Shown here: in pieces, positions 18,099 through 57,654 of the stretch | How positions within the stretch are numbered: position 1 is the stretch's first letter | Layout of the letters: each line of letters opens with the position of its first letter | Source of the DNA: Lentzea kentuckyensis | Lineage (GTDB): Bacteria > Actinomycetota > Actinomycetes > Mycobacteriales > Pseudonocardiaceae | Length of the DNA stretch: 64,000 nucleotides | Assembly: GCF_002150765.1 (NCBI RefSeq) | Contig: NZ_MUYM01000055.1 | Location: 1 to 64,000, forward strand | Direction of reading: 5' to 3' | Position numbers and translations under genes: made by a program | The notes under the pieces: model-generated | Database searches by the model: none | What the model was told of the DNA's origin: nothing | Seen by the model: the letters and a program-made list of their open reading frames with translations, nothing else

Positions 18099-19115
18099 AT
18101 GAGTACCGATGTCACCCGACCGCGGGTCGCGGTCTCCCGGGCCGGCCTTCCTGGCTCGGGAATCGAACTGCTCGCCTCGCGGTGTGAGGTCGTCGAGTGG
18201 GACGGGGCCGCGCCGCCGAACGCGGCCGAGCTCGCGGAACTGGTGCGGGGCTGCGACGGCGCCCTGGTGCTCGGCACCGACCGGGTCGGCGAGGACCTGC
18301 TCGACGCTGCCGGTCCGGGGATGCGCGTGGTCGCACTGGCGTCGATGGGATTCGACGCGGTCGACCAGGCTGCCGCGGCGGAGCGAGGTGTCGTCGTCAC
18401 GCACACCCCGCACGTGCTGGCCGAGACGACGGCCGACATCACGATGTCGTTGATCCTGATGAGCAGGCGCCGGCTGGGACACGCGGTGGACTCGATGCGG
18501 CGTGGTGAGTGGCGGATCTTCCAGATGGACGGTTTCCTCGGCCTCGACGTGTACGGCGCGACCCTCGGACTGGTGGGGTACGGCCAGATCGCGCGGGCGG
18601 TCGCCCGGCGAGCGGCCGGCTTCGGCATGCGGATTCAGCACCACGACCCCTACCAGAGCGCCGACGACGACCTGTCCGCCGCCGTCACGTTGCCGGAACT
18701 GTTGCGCACCAGCGATGTCGTGTCGTTGCACGTACCGCTCACCCCGGACACCATCAACCTGATCAGCACCGCCGAGCTGGCCCTGATGAAGCCCACCGCG
18801 ACGCTGGTCAACACCGCCCGCGGCGGGATCGTGGACGAGTCGGCACTGCTGGCCGCGCTGCGTTCCGGCCGTCTGCACTCGGCCGGCCTGGACGTGATGG
18901 TCGACGAGCCGCGCAGCGAGCCGACCGACCCGTTGTTCGCCGAGCCGAACCTGGTCGTGCTGCCGCACGTGGGGTCGGCGACGGAGGCGACCCGCGCGGC
19001 GATGGTCGACCTGGCCGCCCGCAACGTGCTCTCGGTGCTCGACGGCCGCGAGGGACTCACCCCGTTGCCGGGGACGTCCGCCGTGCCGGCGCTGCGTTCC
19101 GCGGCCGTGTCGTGA
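18099..19115 (+). CDS. D-isomer-specific 2-hydroxyacid dehydrogenase
   Basis: 338 residues. ATG 18099 is preferred because CGGAG lies six bases upstream; an in-frame GTG at 18072 lacks one. NAD-binding motif GLVGYGQIA (last Gly replaced by Ala), catalytic Arg in NTARGGIVDE, Glu in VDEPRSEP and His in LPHVGSAT. The family includes glyoxylate/hydroxypyruvate reductases and 2-ketogluconate reductases. The latter would channel 2-ketogluconate to gluconate and fits the adjacent gluconokinase, whose GTG overlaps the stop. Confidence 0.9.
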   Translation: MSTDVTRPRVAVSRAGLPGSGIELLASRCEVVEWDGAAPPNAAELAELVRGCDGALVLGTDRVGEDLLDAAGPGMRVVALASMGFDAVDQAAAAERGVVVTHTPHVLAETTADITMSLILMSRRRLGHAVDSMRRGEWRIFQMDGFLGLDVYGATLGLVGYGQIARAVARRAAGFGMRIQHHDPYQSADDDLSAAVTLPELLRTSDVVSLHVPLTPDTINLISTAELALMKPTATLVNTARGGIVDESALLAALRSGRLHSAGLDVMVDEPRSEPTDPLFAEPNLVVLPHVGSATEATRAAMVDLAARNVLSVLDGREGLTPLPGTSAVPALRSAAVS

Positions 19116-20644
19116 GCGGGCCGGCCACACAGGTCGTCCTCGGCATCGACATCGGCACCACCGCGGTCAAGGTGGTGGCGGTGGACCGTGACCTCGCGGT
19201 GCGGGTGGTGGAAGAACGCGAGTGCCGGCTGACCGGTGCCGACGGCCGGGCCGAACACGACGCGGAGCACGTTCTCTGCGTCACGGTCGGCGTGGTCCGG
19301 CAGTGCGTCGCCTCGTGTGCGGAGATCGGGCTCGAAGTGGCGGGCCTCTCCTTCAGCGCCGCGCTGCACACCCTCCTCGCGCTCGACGACAAGGGAGAGC
19401 CGCTGACGCCCGCCCTGAGTTGGGCGGACACCCGTGCCACCGCTGTGGCACGGCGGATCAGGGCCGAGGGTGGAGCTGAACTACACCGGTCCACCGGCAC
19501 TCCGGTGCATCCGATGTCCCCGCTGACCAAGCTGGCCTGGTTCGCCCAGGAGGAGCCCGGACTGCTCGCCGGCGCGGCCGTGTGGTGTGGTCTCAAGGAC
19601 TTCGTGCTGTTCTGGTTCACCGACCGGCTGGTGACGGACCTGTCCTGCGCCTCGGCCACGGGGCTCCTGGATCTGTCCACAATGGACTGGAGTGCCGACG
19701 CGATTGAGGTCTCCGGCGTGGACGTCCGGCGCCTGCCGGAGCTCGTCGCGCCGACCGAGGTCCTCACCCTGTGCGCGGACGCGGCGGACGCGCTCGGCCT
19801 GCCTGCCGGGCTGCCCGTCGTGGCGGGGGCGGGCGACGGACCGCTGGCCAATCTCGGTGTGGGTGCGGTGGTGCCGGGCACGGCCGCGTTGTCCGTCGGG
19901 ACCAGTGCCGCGTTGCGGGTGGCCAGAACAGGTCCGGCGGTCGACGAACGCTGCCGGGTGTTCTGCTACCACCTCGCGGGCGACCTGTGGGTGACCGGCG
20001 GAGCGGTGAGCAACGGTGGTCTGGTGGCCCAGTGGGCGATGGAGACCTTCGGTCTCGACGACATCGGCGAGTTGCTCGCCGAAGCGGCACTGGTGCCGCC
20101 GGGCGCGGACGGGTTGGTCGCGCTGCCCTACCTGCTCGGCGAGCGGGCCCCGTGGTGGGATCCGTCGCCCAGAGGCGCGTTCATGGGCCTGCGGGGTGAC
20201 CACGACCGTGCGGCGATGACGCGCGCCATGGTCGAGGGAGTCGGCCAGCAGATCGCACTGGTGCGCGACAGCGTGCTGGAGACAGGCGCGCGGGTGGACG
20301 TGATCCGGGCGACCGGAGGGGCCCTGCGTGCGCCACTGTGGGCGGACGTCCTCGCGGCGGCACTCGACCTGCCGCTGGAAGTGGCCGACGACAGCGCGGG
20401 CTCGGGATTCGGCGCGGCGCTGCTGGCCTGGCACGCCCTGGGGGTGTTGCCCTCGCTGGCCGCCGCCGCGCAGCTGCCGAGGACCAGGCGCACGGTGTGG
20501 CCCGATTCCGTCGCCGCCGCGCGGATGGCGGCCGTACGCCCGTTGATCGAGCAGATCCACGAGGTGGCAACGGATCTCGCCGCCATCCACAACGACAGCG
20601 AGTCCTCGGCCCGCAGTGGTGGCCGAGCAGCCGTGCGGTCATGA
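19112..20644 (+). CDS. FGGY carbohydrate kinase, gluconokinase-like
   Basis: 510 residues, GTG in a GTGA overlap. N-terminal phosphate motif GIDIGTTAVKVVAVD, substrate region HPMSPLTKLAWF, mid-domain AGAGDGPLANLG and PGTAALSVGTSAALRV, and C-terminal ATGGALRAPLWADVLA. The GDGPLANLG stretch is characteristic of FGGY gluconokinases (B. subtilis GntK type) rather than xylulokinases or glycerol kinases. It should phosphorylate gluconate to 6-phosphogluconate, the entry point to the pentose-phosphate pathway and the logical end of the operon. Confidence 0.9.
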   Translation: MSGPATQVVLGIDIGTTAVKVVAVDRDLAVRVVEERECRLTGADGRAEHDAEHVLCVTVGVVRQCVASCAEIGLEVAGLSFSAALHTLLALDDKGEPLTPALSWADTRATAVARRIRAEGGAELHRSTGTPVHPMSPLTKLAWFAQEEPGLLAGAAVWCGLKDFVLFWFTDRLVTDLSCASATGLLDLSTMDWSADAIEVSGVDVRRLPELVAPTEVLTLCADAADALGLPAGLPVVAGAGDGPLANLGVGAVVPGTAALSVGTSAALRVARTGPAVDERCRVFCYHLAGDLWVTGGAVSNGGLVAQWAMETFGLDDIGELLAEAALVPPGADGLVALPYLLGERAPWWDPSPRGAFMGLRGDHDRAAMTRAMVEGVGQQIALVRDSVLETGARVDVIRATGGALRAPLWADVLAAALDLPLEVADDSAGSGFGAALLAWHALGVLPSLAAAAQLPRTRRTVWPDSVAAARMAAVRPLIEQIHEVATDLAAIHNDSESSARSGGRAAVRS

Positions 20645-21021
20645 AGCCGCTCGGCCGGATCTGTGTCGGAACGGCGTTCGCACTACGTGGCGGGATCTCC
20701 CTGGCCACGTGGGACACCGCCGGAGGTGACGCGGTCCTGCTCTCCTGCGTCTGGCTGGCGGCCTGCTTCGAGCTCATCGCCGGGATCTGGCTCGCGCTCG
20801 GTGTGGCGGCCTCGTGGATCGGCAGGTTTCTGCTGGGCCTGGCCGTGGTGGGCGCGCTCCTGCTGCCGGTCTCCGGTGGGTCTGCGGCGTCGGCGGCCAT
20901 CGCGCTCGTACTGGGGGCGATGGCCTGCCGACTGCCGGACGGACCGGGGTCAGCCGCGGCCGACGAACGGCATCGCCGTGGCCATCACGGTCATGAACTG
21001 CACGTTGGCCCCCAGTGGTAG
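20641..21021 (+). CDS. Small hydrophobic membrane protein
   Basis: 126 residues, ATG in an ATGA overlap with the kinase stop, so probably translated with it. Three to four predicted transmembrane helices (LLSCVWLAACFELIAGIWLALGV; RFLLGLAVVGALLLPV; SAAIALVLGAMAC) and a hydrophilic, His-rich C-terminus. It loosely resembles DoxX/MauE-type four-helix proteins but I cannot assign a family. Its last 72 bases overlap the 3' end of the convergent SDR gene, and the tail may be dispensable. Confidence 0.65.
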   Translation: MKPLGRICVGTAFALRGGISLATWDTAGGDAVLLSCVWLAACFELIAGIWLALGVAASWIGRFLLGLAVVGALLLPVSGGSAASAAIALVLGAMACRLPDGPGSAAADERHRRGHHGHELHVGPQW

Positions 21022-21693
21022 CGAAGCCATGTAGCGGACGGCCTCGCCGACGTGCTCGACGTTCATCGTCGGCTCCGGCGCGATCGAGCGGTCCGCCTGC
21101 AGCACCCCACCGCTCATCCCCTCGGTCATCGTGGTCGCCGCGTTCCCGATGTCGATCTGGCCGCAGGCGATGTCGTAGTGGCGGCCCTCCAGCGAGATCG
21201 ACTTCGTCAGACCGGTGATCGCGTGCTTGCTCGCGTTGTACGCGACGGCGTCCGGGCGGGGGACGTGCGCGGAGATCGAGCCGTTGTTGATGATCCTGCC
21301 ACCGCGCGGACTCTGGTCCCGCATGACGCGGAACGCCGCGCGGGCGCACAGGAACGAGCCGGTGAGGTTGGTGTCGACGACCGACTTCCACTGCTCGACC
21401 GGGAAATCCGCCAGCGGTGTGGCCGGCGCGTTGACCCCCGCGTTGTTGAACAGCACGTCCACCCGGCCCCACTGGTCGCGCACCGTGTCGAACAGGCTGT
21501 CGACCGACTCCGGGACGGTGATGTCCGTTGGTACCACCAGAACCGAGTCGTCGGTCGCGCCCGCCGCCGTCTCCGCCAGTGCCTCGGGTCGCCGTCCGGC
21601 GAGTGCCACCCGGTGCCCTGCCGCGAGCAGGGCACGCGCGACCGTCCGTCCCACGCCGGAACCAGCTCCGGTCACCACGGAAACGACTGTCAT
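20950..21693 (-). CDS. Short-chain dehydrogenase/reductase
   Basis: 247 residues. The start is the ATG read leftward from 21693, preceded by GGGAG about seven bases upstream. SDR hallmarks: VTGAGSGVGRTVA, NNAG, Ser in IINNGSISA, and YNASK. The final TVMATAMPFVGRG resembles SDRs annotated as 3-oxoacyl reductase or glucose/ribitol dehydrogenase-like, with no clear substrate. It lies downstream of the TetR regulator on the same strand (113-bp gap) and is probably regulated by it. It converges on and overlaps the membrane-protein gene. Confidence 0.9.
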   Translation of the reverse strand: MTVVSVVTGAGSGVGRTVARALLAAGHRVALAGRRPEALAETAAGATDDSVLVVPTDITVPESVDSLFDTVRDQWGRVDVLFNNAGVNAPATPLADFPVEQWKSVVDTNLTGSFLCARAAFRVMRDQSPRGGRIINNGSISAHVPRPDAVAYNASKHAITGLTKSISLEGRHYDIACGQIDIGNAATTMTEGMSGGVLQADRSIAPEPTMNVEHVGEAVRYMASLPLGANVQFMTVMATAMPFVGRG

Positions 21694-21806
21694 CTCTCTT
21701 CTCCCTCGTTGCTCCTTGATGGATTCTGTCGCAGGAAGTCGTTGCAGGGAAAGGGTTTTCGTGATGATGAGGGTCACTGTCCGATGTGTACCAGACCGGC
21801 TGGTCG

Positions 21807-22412
21807 TCAGGTCAGCGAGTCGATGTGCCTGCGCAGCAACGACAACGACAGTTCGGGGGTCATGCGATCCGGGTGCTGCACGCCGTTGACGAGCAACCCG
21901 TTCAGCAGGGACGACAGCCGTTGCGCTTCCAGCGTGAGGTCGAGATCGTCCGGCATGGCACCGGAGTGCTCCGACATCATGGTCAGCACGCGGTGGCACA
22001 ACGTGCGCAGCCCGTCGTAGAGCCGTTCGGCGTGCGGCAGGAGCGCGGGCCGGGTACGAGCGGCCACGGCGAAGGTCAGCCACAGGACGGCTTCGTGGCG
22101 CCGGCGGTCGTCGAGCGGCAACACCTCGGAGAGCACGTGTTCGACGAGGCTGTCGGAGTCCGTGCGGTCCGCGAACGACCGAACGCGGGACAGGACGCGT
22201 TGCTCGATCGACCGGACCAGGGCCTCGACCGCGAAGGCGATCATGTCCTCGTGACTGCCGAGGTAGTGCCGGACCGAGCCGACGGACAGGCCGGCTTCCA
22301 GTGCGACGTTGCGCAGCGACGCCTGCTCGACCCCGTCCCGGACGGCCACGCGGAACACCGCCTCCGCAACGGCTCTGCGACGCGCGGCCCAATCGACGAC
22401 TCGGGGTGACAT
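21807..22412 (-). CDS. TetR/AcrR-family transcriptional regulator
   Basis: 201 residues, ATG read leftward from 22412. Its N-terminal helix-turn-helix is ASLRNVALEAGLSVGSVRHYLGSHEDMI (about residues 30-57). The C-terminal helical domain looks like TetR_C ligand-binding regions. These dimeric repressors are usually released from DNA by small hydrophobic ligands. Likely targets are itself and the downstream SDR. It sits at the border between the catabolic island and the polyene cluster, and the ligand is unknown. Confidence 0.9.
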   Translation of the reverse strand: MSPRVVDWAARRRAVAEAVFRVAVRDGVEQASLRNVALEAGLSVGSVRHYLGSHEDMIAFAVEALVRSIEQRVLSRVRSFADRTDSDSLVEHVLSEVLPLDDRRRHEAVLWLTFAVAARTRPALLPHAERLYDGLRTLCHRVLTMMSEHSGAMPDDLDLTLEAQRLSSLLNGLLVNGVQHPDRMTPELSLSLLRRHIDSLT

Positions 22413-22446
22413 TGCCTGTTTCTGGTGGTCTGAACAACTGCTGAGT

Positions 22447-22458
22447 TCGCGGCCGCGA
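22447..22458. promoter_or_regulatory. Palindrome upstream of tetR, candidate operator
   Basis: TCGCGGCCGCGA is a perfect 12-bp palindrome 34 bp before the tetR start. The position fits autorepression by the TetR protein. High local G+C makes chance occurrence possible. Confidence 0.3.
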
Positions 22459-22544
22459 GGTGTCAGCAGAAGTAGGAAAGTTCTCGGTGACGATCGGAAA
22501 TGGTGGGTCCCGAACGATTCAGGGGACCAGTTGAGATGTGCGCG

Positions 22545-22557
22545 GGGACAGTGTCCC
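22545..22557. other. Hairpin in the border region
   Basis: GGGACA-G-TGTCCC, six-base arms with a single-base centre. The right arm (TCCCGT, 22553-22558) can alternatively pair with ACGGGA about 17 bases further on, so two mutually exclusive structures are possible. Function unknown. Confidence 0.3.
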
Positions 22558-22831
22558 GTTTCAAATGGCGAGACACGGGAATCAACTCGTCGGATAAGTA
22601 CTCAGTGGTGAACTAAATGTATCTTCCGATGCCATTGCGGACTCGCGGAAAGCATGTCAATGCAAGGCGCGCCAGATTTTTCGCGCGCAGGGTCCGCGGC
22701 TTTGTCGCGACCGTGGGATCGTTCGGTCCCAGTCGTTCTGTCGATCAGGCTCACGTCAGCGAACGGCAGGCTATCCCACGTTCTGCTTCACTTCGCCTAC
22801 TCTCCGTAGCGGTTAGGCCTCATGCTTCACG

Positions 22832-22845
22832 GGGTCAGGTGACCC
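22832..22845. other. GGGTCA-GG-TGACCC inverted repeat
   Basis: Six-base perfect arms around a two-base centre, in a non-coding stretch. Protein-binding site, short hairpin or part of a dispersed repeat are all possible. Confidence 0.35.
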
Positions 22846-22996
22846 ATTGAGCCACAGGGACGCGTGCCGCGCAAGATGTGGTCTGGCGTTCCGTATTCTG
22901 GCCGCCAGACTAGCCGCTTCCGGGGGGATCCGTGCCTGCGGGGCGTGGCCCTCGTCCCGGCGCTTCGCCTCGTTCACCCATTGTTCATTCGGCGCG

Positions 22997-23069
22997 GAAC
23001 CGTCTCGATTGGCGGCTCCCGAACCATCGCACTTTGCGGAACCTGCCCCCGAACCATCTCGGTTTGCGG
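22997..23069. repeat. Three imperfect 19-nt direct repeats
   Basis: Copies begin at 22997, 23021 and 23051, with shared pattern GAACC(G/A)TC..(A/G).TT.GCGG. Unit spacings are 24 and 30 nt, so they are not CRISPR-like. They lie upstream of the PAS-LuxR promoter. Confidence 0.6.
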
Positions 23070-23103
23070 ACCACAGTTTTAGGGGCGGGGGTGCCGTGGG
23101 TGA

Positions 23104-23133
23104 TTGACCGGGCATCTTGGGTGTTCGTATTTT
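23104..23133 (+). promoter_or_regulatory. Putative sigma70-type promoter of the PAS-LuxR gene
   Basis: TTGACC (23104-23109) and TATTTT (23128-23133) are separated by 18 bp, a good housekeeping-type match. The predicted transcript would start near 23140, leaving about a 100-nt leader before GTG 23239. Confidence 0.5.
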
Positions 23134-23147
23134 GGGTCTCAATCGCG

Positions 23148-23178
23148 GGTTGACTCGCCTGCGAAATATGAGTCAACC
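23148..23178 (+). promoter_or_regulatory. Nine-bp inverted repeat in the PAS-LuxR leader
   Basis: GGTTGACTC (23148-23156) and GAGTCAACC (23170-23178) are perfect inverted repeats around a 13-nt A+T-rich loop, just downstream of the predicted transcription start. It could be an operator bound by an unseen regulator or a stem-loop in the leader RNA. Confidence 0.5.
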
Positions 23179-23238
23179 GGGCCTCCCCTGTAACGAGTGG
23201 CTGCACCCGTGCTGGGTGGCGGGAAAGGAGCTGGGAAC

Positions 23239-23958
23239 GTGGCTGGTCTTGTGGATTCTTTCATGTCTGGCGCTGTTCGTGACCGCGCGGATACCGATGC
23301 CGATCTCTTCGAGGTCATGATGGCGAGGTCGGGGATCTGCATGGCGAGACTGGACGTCGAGCACCGGGTGATCGACGCGAGCGACGAGTTCCTCCGGCGG
23401 TTCGGCAGGTCGCTGGGCACGCTGAAGGACCGCAGCTTCTTCGACCTGCTGCACCCCGGGGTGCACGCGCCGATCCGGCGGCACTTCGATCAGCTCGCCG
23501 GCGGCCACCGGCCGCGGTTCATCGAGCACATGGCGGGTATCGGGCCCCAGGGCGCGGTGTTCGCGGGTGAACTGACCGGTGTCGCCGTCTGCGACGGCAC
23601 CGGTGAGCTCGCGATGATCGTCGTGGTGGTGAACCCCGAGAGGAACGCTCCCGCCGACACCGTCGTGATGGGTCGTGACATCCGTCTGCTGGAGCTGGAC
23701 GCCCGCATCCTCGAAGGCATCGCCGCCGGCGAGTCGACGGTCCAGATCGCCGGCAGGCTCTTCCTCAGCCGGCAGGGCGTGGACTACCACGTGGGCATCA
23801 TGCTCCGGAAGTTCAAGGTGCCCAACCGGGTGGCGCTGGTGTCGAAGGCGTTCGCCATGGGCCTGCTGAGCGTCGCGTCGTGGCCGCCAAAGGTGTTGCC
23901 CGCGCACGCCACGCAGGCGAACGTGCGGACCGAACCTCGAAGTCGTCGCCTGGCCTGA
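23239..23958 (+). CDS. PAS-LuxR pathway regulator (PimM/AmphRIV/NysRIV type)
   Basis: 239 residues. GTG 23239 is chosen because AAGGAG lies eight bases upstream; the earlier in-frame GTG 23197 has no such site. An N-terminal PAS domain (about residues 20-125: ARLDVEHRVIDASDEFLRRFG...SFFDLLHPGVHAPIRRHF) is followed by a C-terminal LuxR helix-turn-helix (about 152-215: ARILEGIAAGESTVQIAGRLFLSRQGVDYHVGIMLRKF). This two-domain layout without a receiver domain is the hallmark of positive regulators found in polyene macrolide clusters. It precedes the mannose dehydratase and PKS genes on the same strand. It probably activates them, although I found no match to the PimM consensus operator nearby. 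Confidence 0.92.
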   Translation: MAGLVDSFMSGAVRDRADTDADLFEVMMARSGICMARLDVEHRVIDASDEFLRRFGRSLGTLKDRSFFDLLHPGVHAPIRRHFDQLAGGHRPRFIEHMAGIGPQGAVFAGELTGVAVCDGTGELAMIVVVVNPERNAPADTVVMGRDIRLLELDARILEGIAAGESTVQIAGRLFLSRQGVDYHVGIMLRKFKVPNRVALVSKAFAMGLLSVASWPPKVLPAHATQANVRTEPRSRRLA

Positions 23959-24013
23959 CGTGGCACGGCCGGTTCGTCCTCTCCTGCCGGAGTCCTGGTT
24001 GGACGGAGGTCGC

Positions 24014-24042
24014 AAACACTAGATGTTTCGCGACCGCGAAAC
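24014..24042. promoter_or_regulatory. Nested palindromes before the mannose dehydratase gene
   Basis: GTTTCGCGACCGCGAAAC (24025-24042) has perfect eight-base arms around AC. It overlaps AAACA...TGTTT (24014-24028). It lies 56 bp after the PAS-LuxR stop and about 90 bp before the dehydratase start, with a TTGACT hexamer right after it (24046-24051). It may be an operator for the sugar/PKS transcript or a terminator hairpin for the regulator; there is no T-tract, which favours an operator. Confidence 0.45.
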
Positions 24043-24133
24043 CGCTTGACTCCGTGTCCTGGAGGAGCGCGCGAACTGACGCAGTGGTCGCACTTCGCGC
24101 CGATGGCCTGTTCGTGGCGACGAGAGGGATCCA

Positions 24134-25165
24134 ATGAGCAAGCGGGCGTTGATCACCGGTATCACCGGGCAGGACGGTTCGTACCTCGCCGAACACCTGC
24201 TGGAGCTGGGATACCAGGTCTGGGGGCTGGTTCGCGGGCAGGCCAACCCCCGCAAGTCGCGGGTCAGCAGGCTGATCTCCGACATCACCTTCCTCGACGG
24301 CGACCTGATGGACCAGGCGAGCCTGGTCGCCGCGGTGGACACGAGTCAGCCCGACGAGGTCTACAACCTGGGCGCCATCTCCTTCGTGCCGATGTCCTGG
24401 CAGCAGTCAGAACTGGTCACCGAGGTCAACGCCATCGGTGTGCTGCGGATGCTGGAGGCGATCAGGATGGTGAGCGGCCTCGACCGGTCACGTCCGGTCG
24501 ACGGTGGCGGAATCCGTTTCTACCAGGCGTCCTCGTCGGAGATGTTCGGCATGGTGGCGGAGACTCCGCAGACCGAGCGCACCATCTTCCACCCCCGCAG
24601 CCCGTACGGGGTGGCGAAGACCTACGGGCACTACATCACGCGCAACTACCGCGAGTCGTTCGGCATGTTCGCGGTGTCCGGGATGCTGTTCAACCACGAG
24701 TCACCGCGCCGGGGAACGGAGTTCGTCACGCGCAAGATCTCCCTGGCCGTGGCGCGGATCAAGCTGGGCCTGCAGGAGAAGCTGTACCTGGGCAACCTGG
24801 ACGCGCTGCGCGACTGGGGATACGCGGGCGACTACGTGCGGGCGATGCACCTCATGCTGCAGCAGGACGAGCCCGCCGACTACGTGATCGGCACGGGTGC
24901 GATGCACTCGGTGCGGGACGCCGTGCGGATCGCCTTCGACCACGTCGGACTCGACTGGCAGGACCACGTCGAGATCGATCCCTCGTTGGTGCGGCCCGCT
25001 GAGGTGGAAACCCTGTGCGCGGATCCGACTCACGCCATGACCGTCCTGGGGTGGAAGCCCACGGTCGACTTCGCGGACCTGATGCGCATGATGGTCGACG
25101 CCGATCTGCGGCAGGTCGCCCTGGAGGAGCAGTACGCGGGCGTGCTGCTCGAAACCAGCTGGTAG
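24134..25165 (+). CDS. GDP-mannose 4,6-dehydratase (mycosamine pathway)
   Basis: 343 residues, ATG with AGAGGG upstream. Extended-SDR fold: GITGQDGSYLAEHLLELGY at the N-terminus, catalytic Ser region YQASSSEMFG, active-site YGVAK, and the GMD-specific FNHESPRRG. It converts GDP-D-mannose to GDP-4-keto-6-deoxymannose, the first committed step toward GDP-mycosamine. A GMD directly upstream and in the same direction as a multimodular PKS is the amphDIII-amphI/nysDIII-nysI arrangement. The isomerase/aminotransferase and glycosyltransferase partners are not in the window. Confidence 0.95.
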   Translation: MSKRALITGITGQDGSYLAEHLLELGYQVWGLVRGQANPRKSRVSRLISDITFLDGDLMDQASLVAAVDTSQPDEVYNLGAISFVPMSWQQSELVTEVNAIGVLRMLEAIRMVSGLDRSRPVDGGGIRFYQASSSEMFGMVAETPQTERTIFHPRSPYGVAKTYGHYITRNYRESFGMFAVSGMLFNHESPRRGTEFVTRKISLAVARIKLGLQEKLYLGNLDALRDWGYAGDYVRAMHLMLQQDEPADYVIGTGAMHSVRDAVRIAFDHVGLDWQDHVEIDPSLVRPAEVETLCADPTHAMTVLGWKPTVDFADLMRMMVDADLRQVALEEQYAGVLLETSW

Positions 25166-25279
25166 CCACGAAAACCTGAAGTACCAGCACATACGGGCTG
25201 TGGCCCTGCCGAATTCACGTCACTCGTCGGGTTCTTGGTGTCCGGCCGACTCTTCAGTCGCCGAGATGGGTTGAGTGGG

Positions 25280-57652
<32,373 letters not shown>

Positions 57653-57654
57653 TC

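Larger units (their letters stand above)
22413..23238. other. 826-bp non-coding border region
   Basis: No open frame here has a ribosome site or recognisable domain. Frames of 60-110 codons cross it but look accidental. It contains a palindrome next to tetR, two small hairpins, three imperfect 19-nt repeats, and the promoter and inverted repeat of the PAS-LuxR gene (separate entries). It marks the probable left edge of the polyene cluster. Confidence 0.6.

Noticed and set aside
22617..22850. Short forward open frame of 77 codons in the border region
   Set aside because: No ribosome-binding site before its ATG, Arg-rich translation without family resemblance, and it crosses hairpin-forming DNA.
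22997..23069. Possible CRISPR array
   Set aside because: Only three diverged copies, with 5- and 11-nt intervals instead of 30-40-nt spacers, and no cas genes.
22813..23142. Reverse open frame with repeated Asn-Arg-Asp-Gly-Ser-like peptides
   Set aside because: The peptide repeat is a by-product of the 19-nt DNA repeats. There is no start signal, and it overlaps the predicted luxR promoter.
25166..25279. PimM-type operator upstream of the PKS
   Set aside because: I looked for GGGAWWTCCC-like sequence here and at 23959-24133 and found none, so PAS-LuxR binding at these sites is not claimed.
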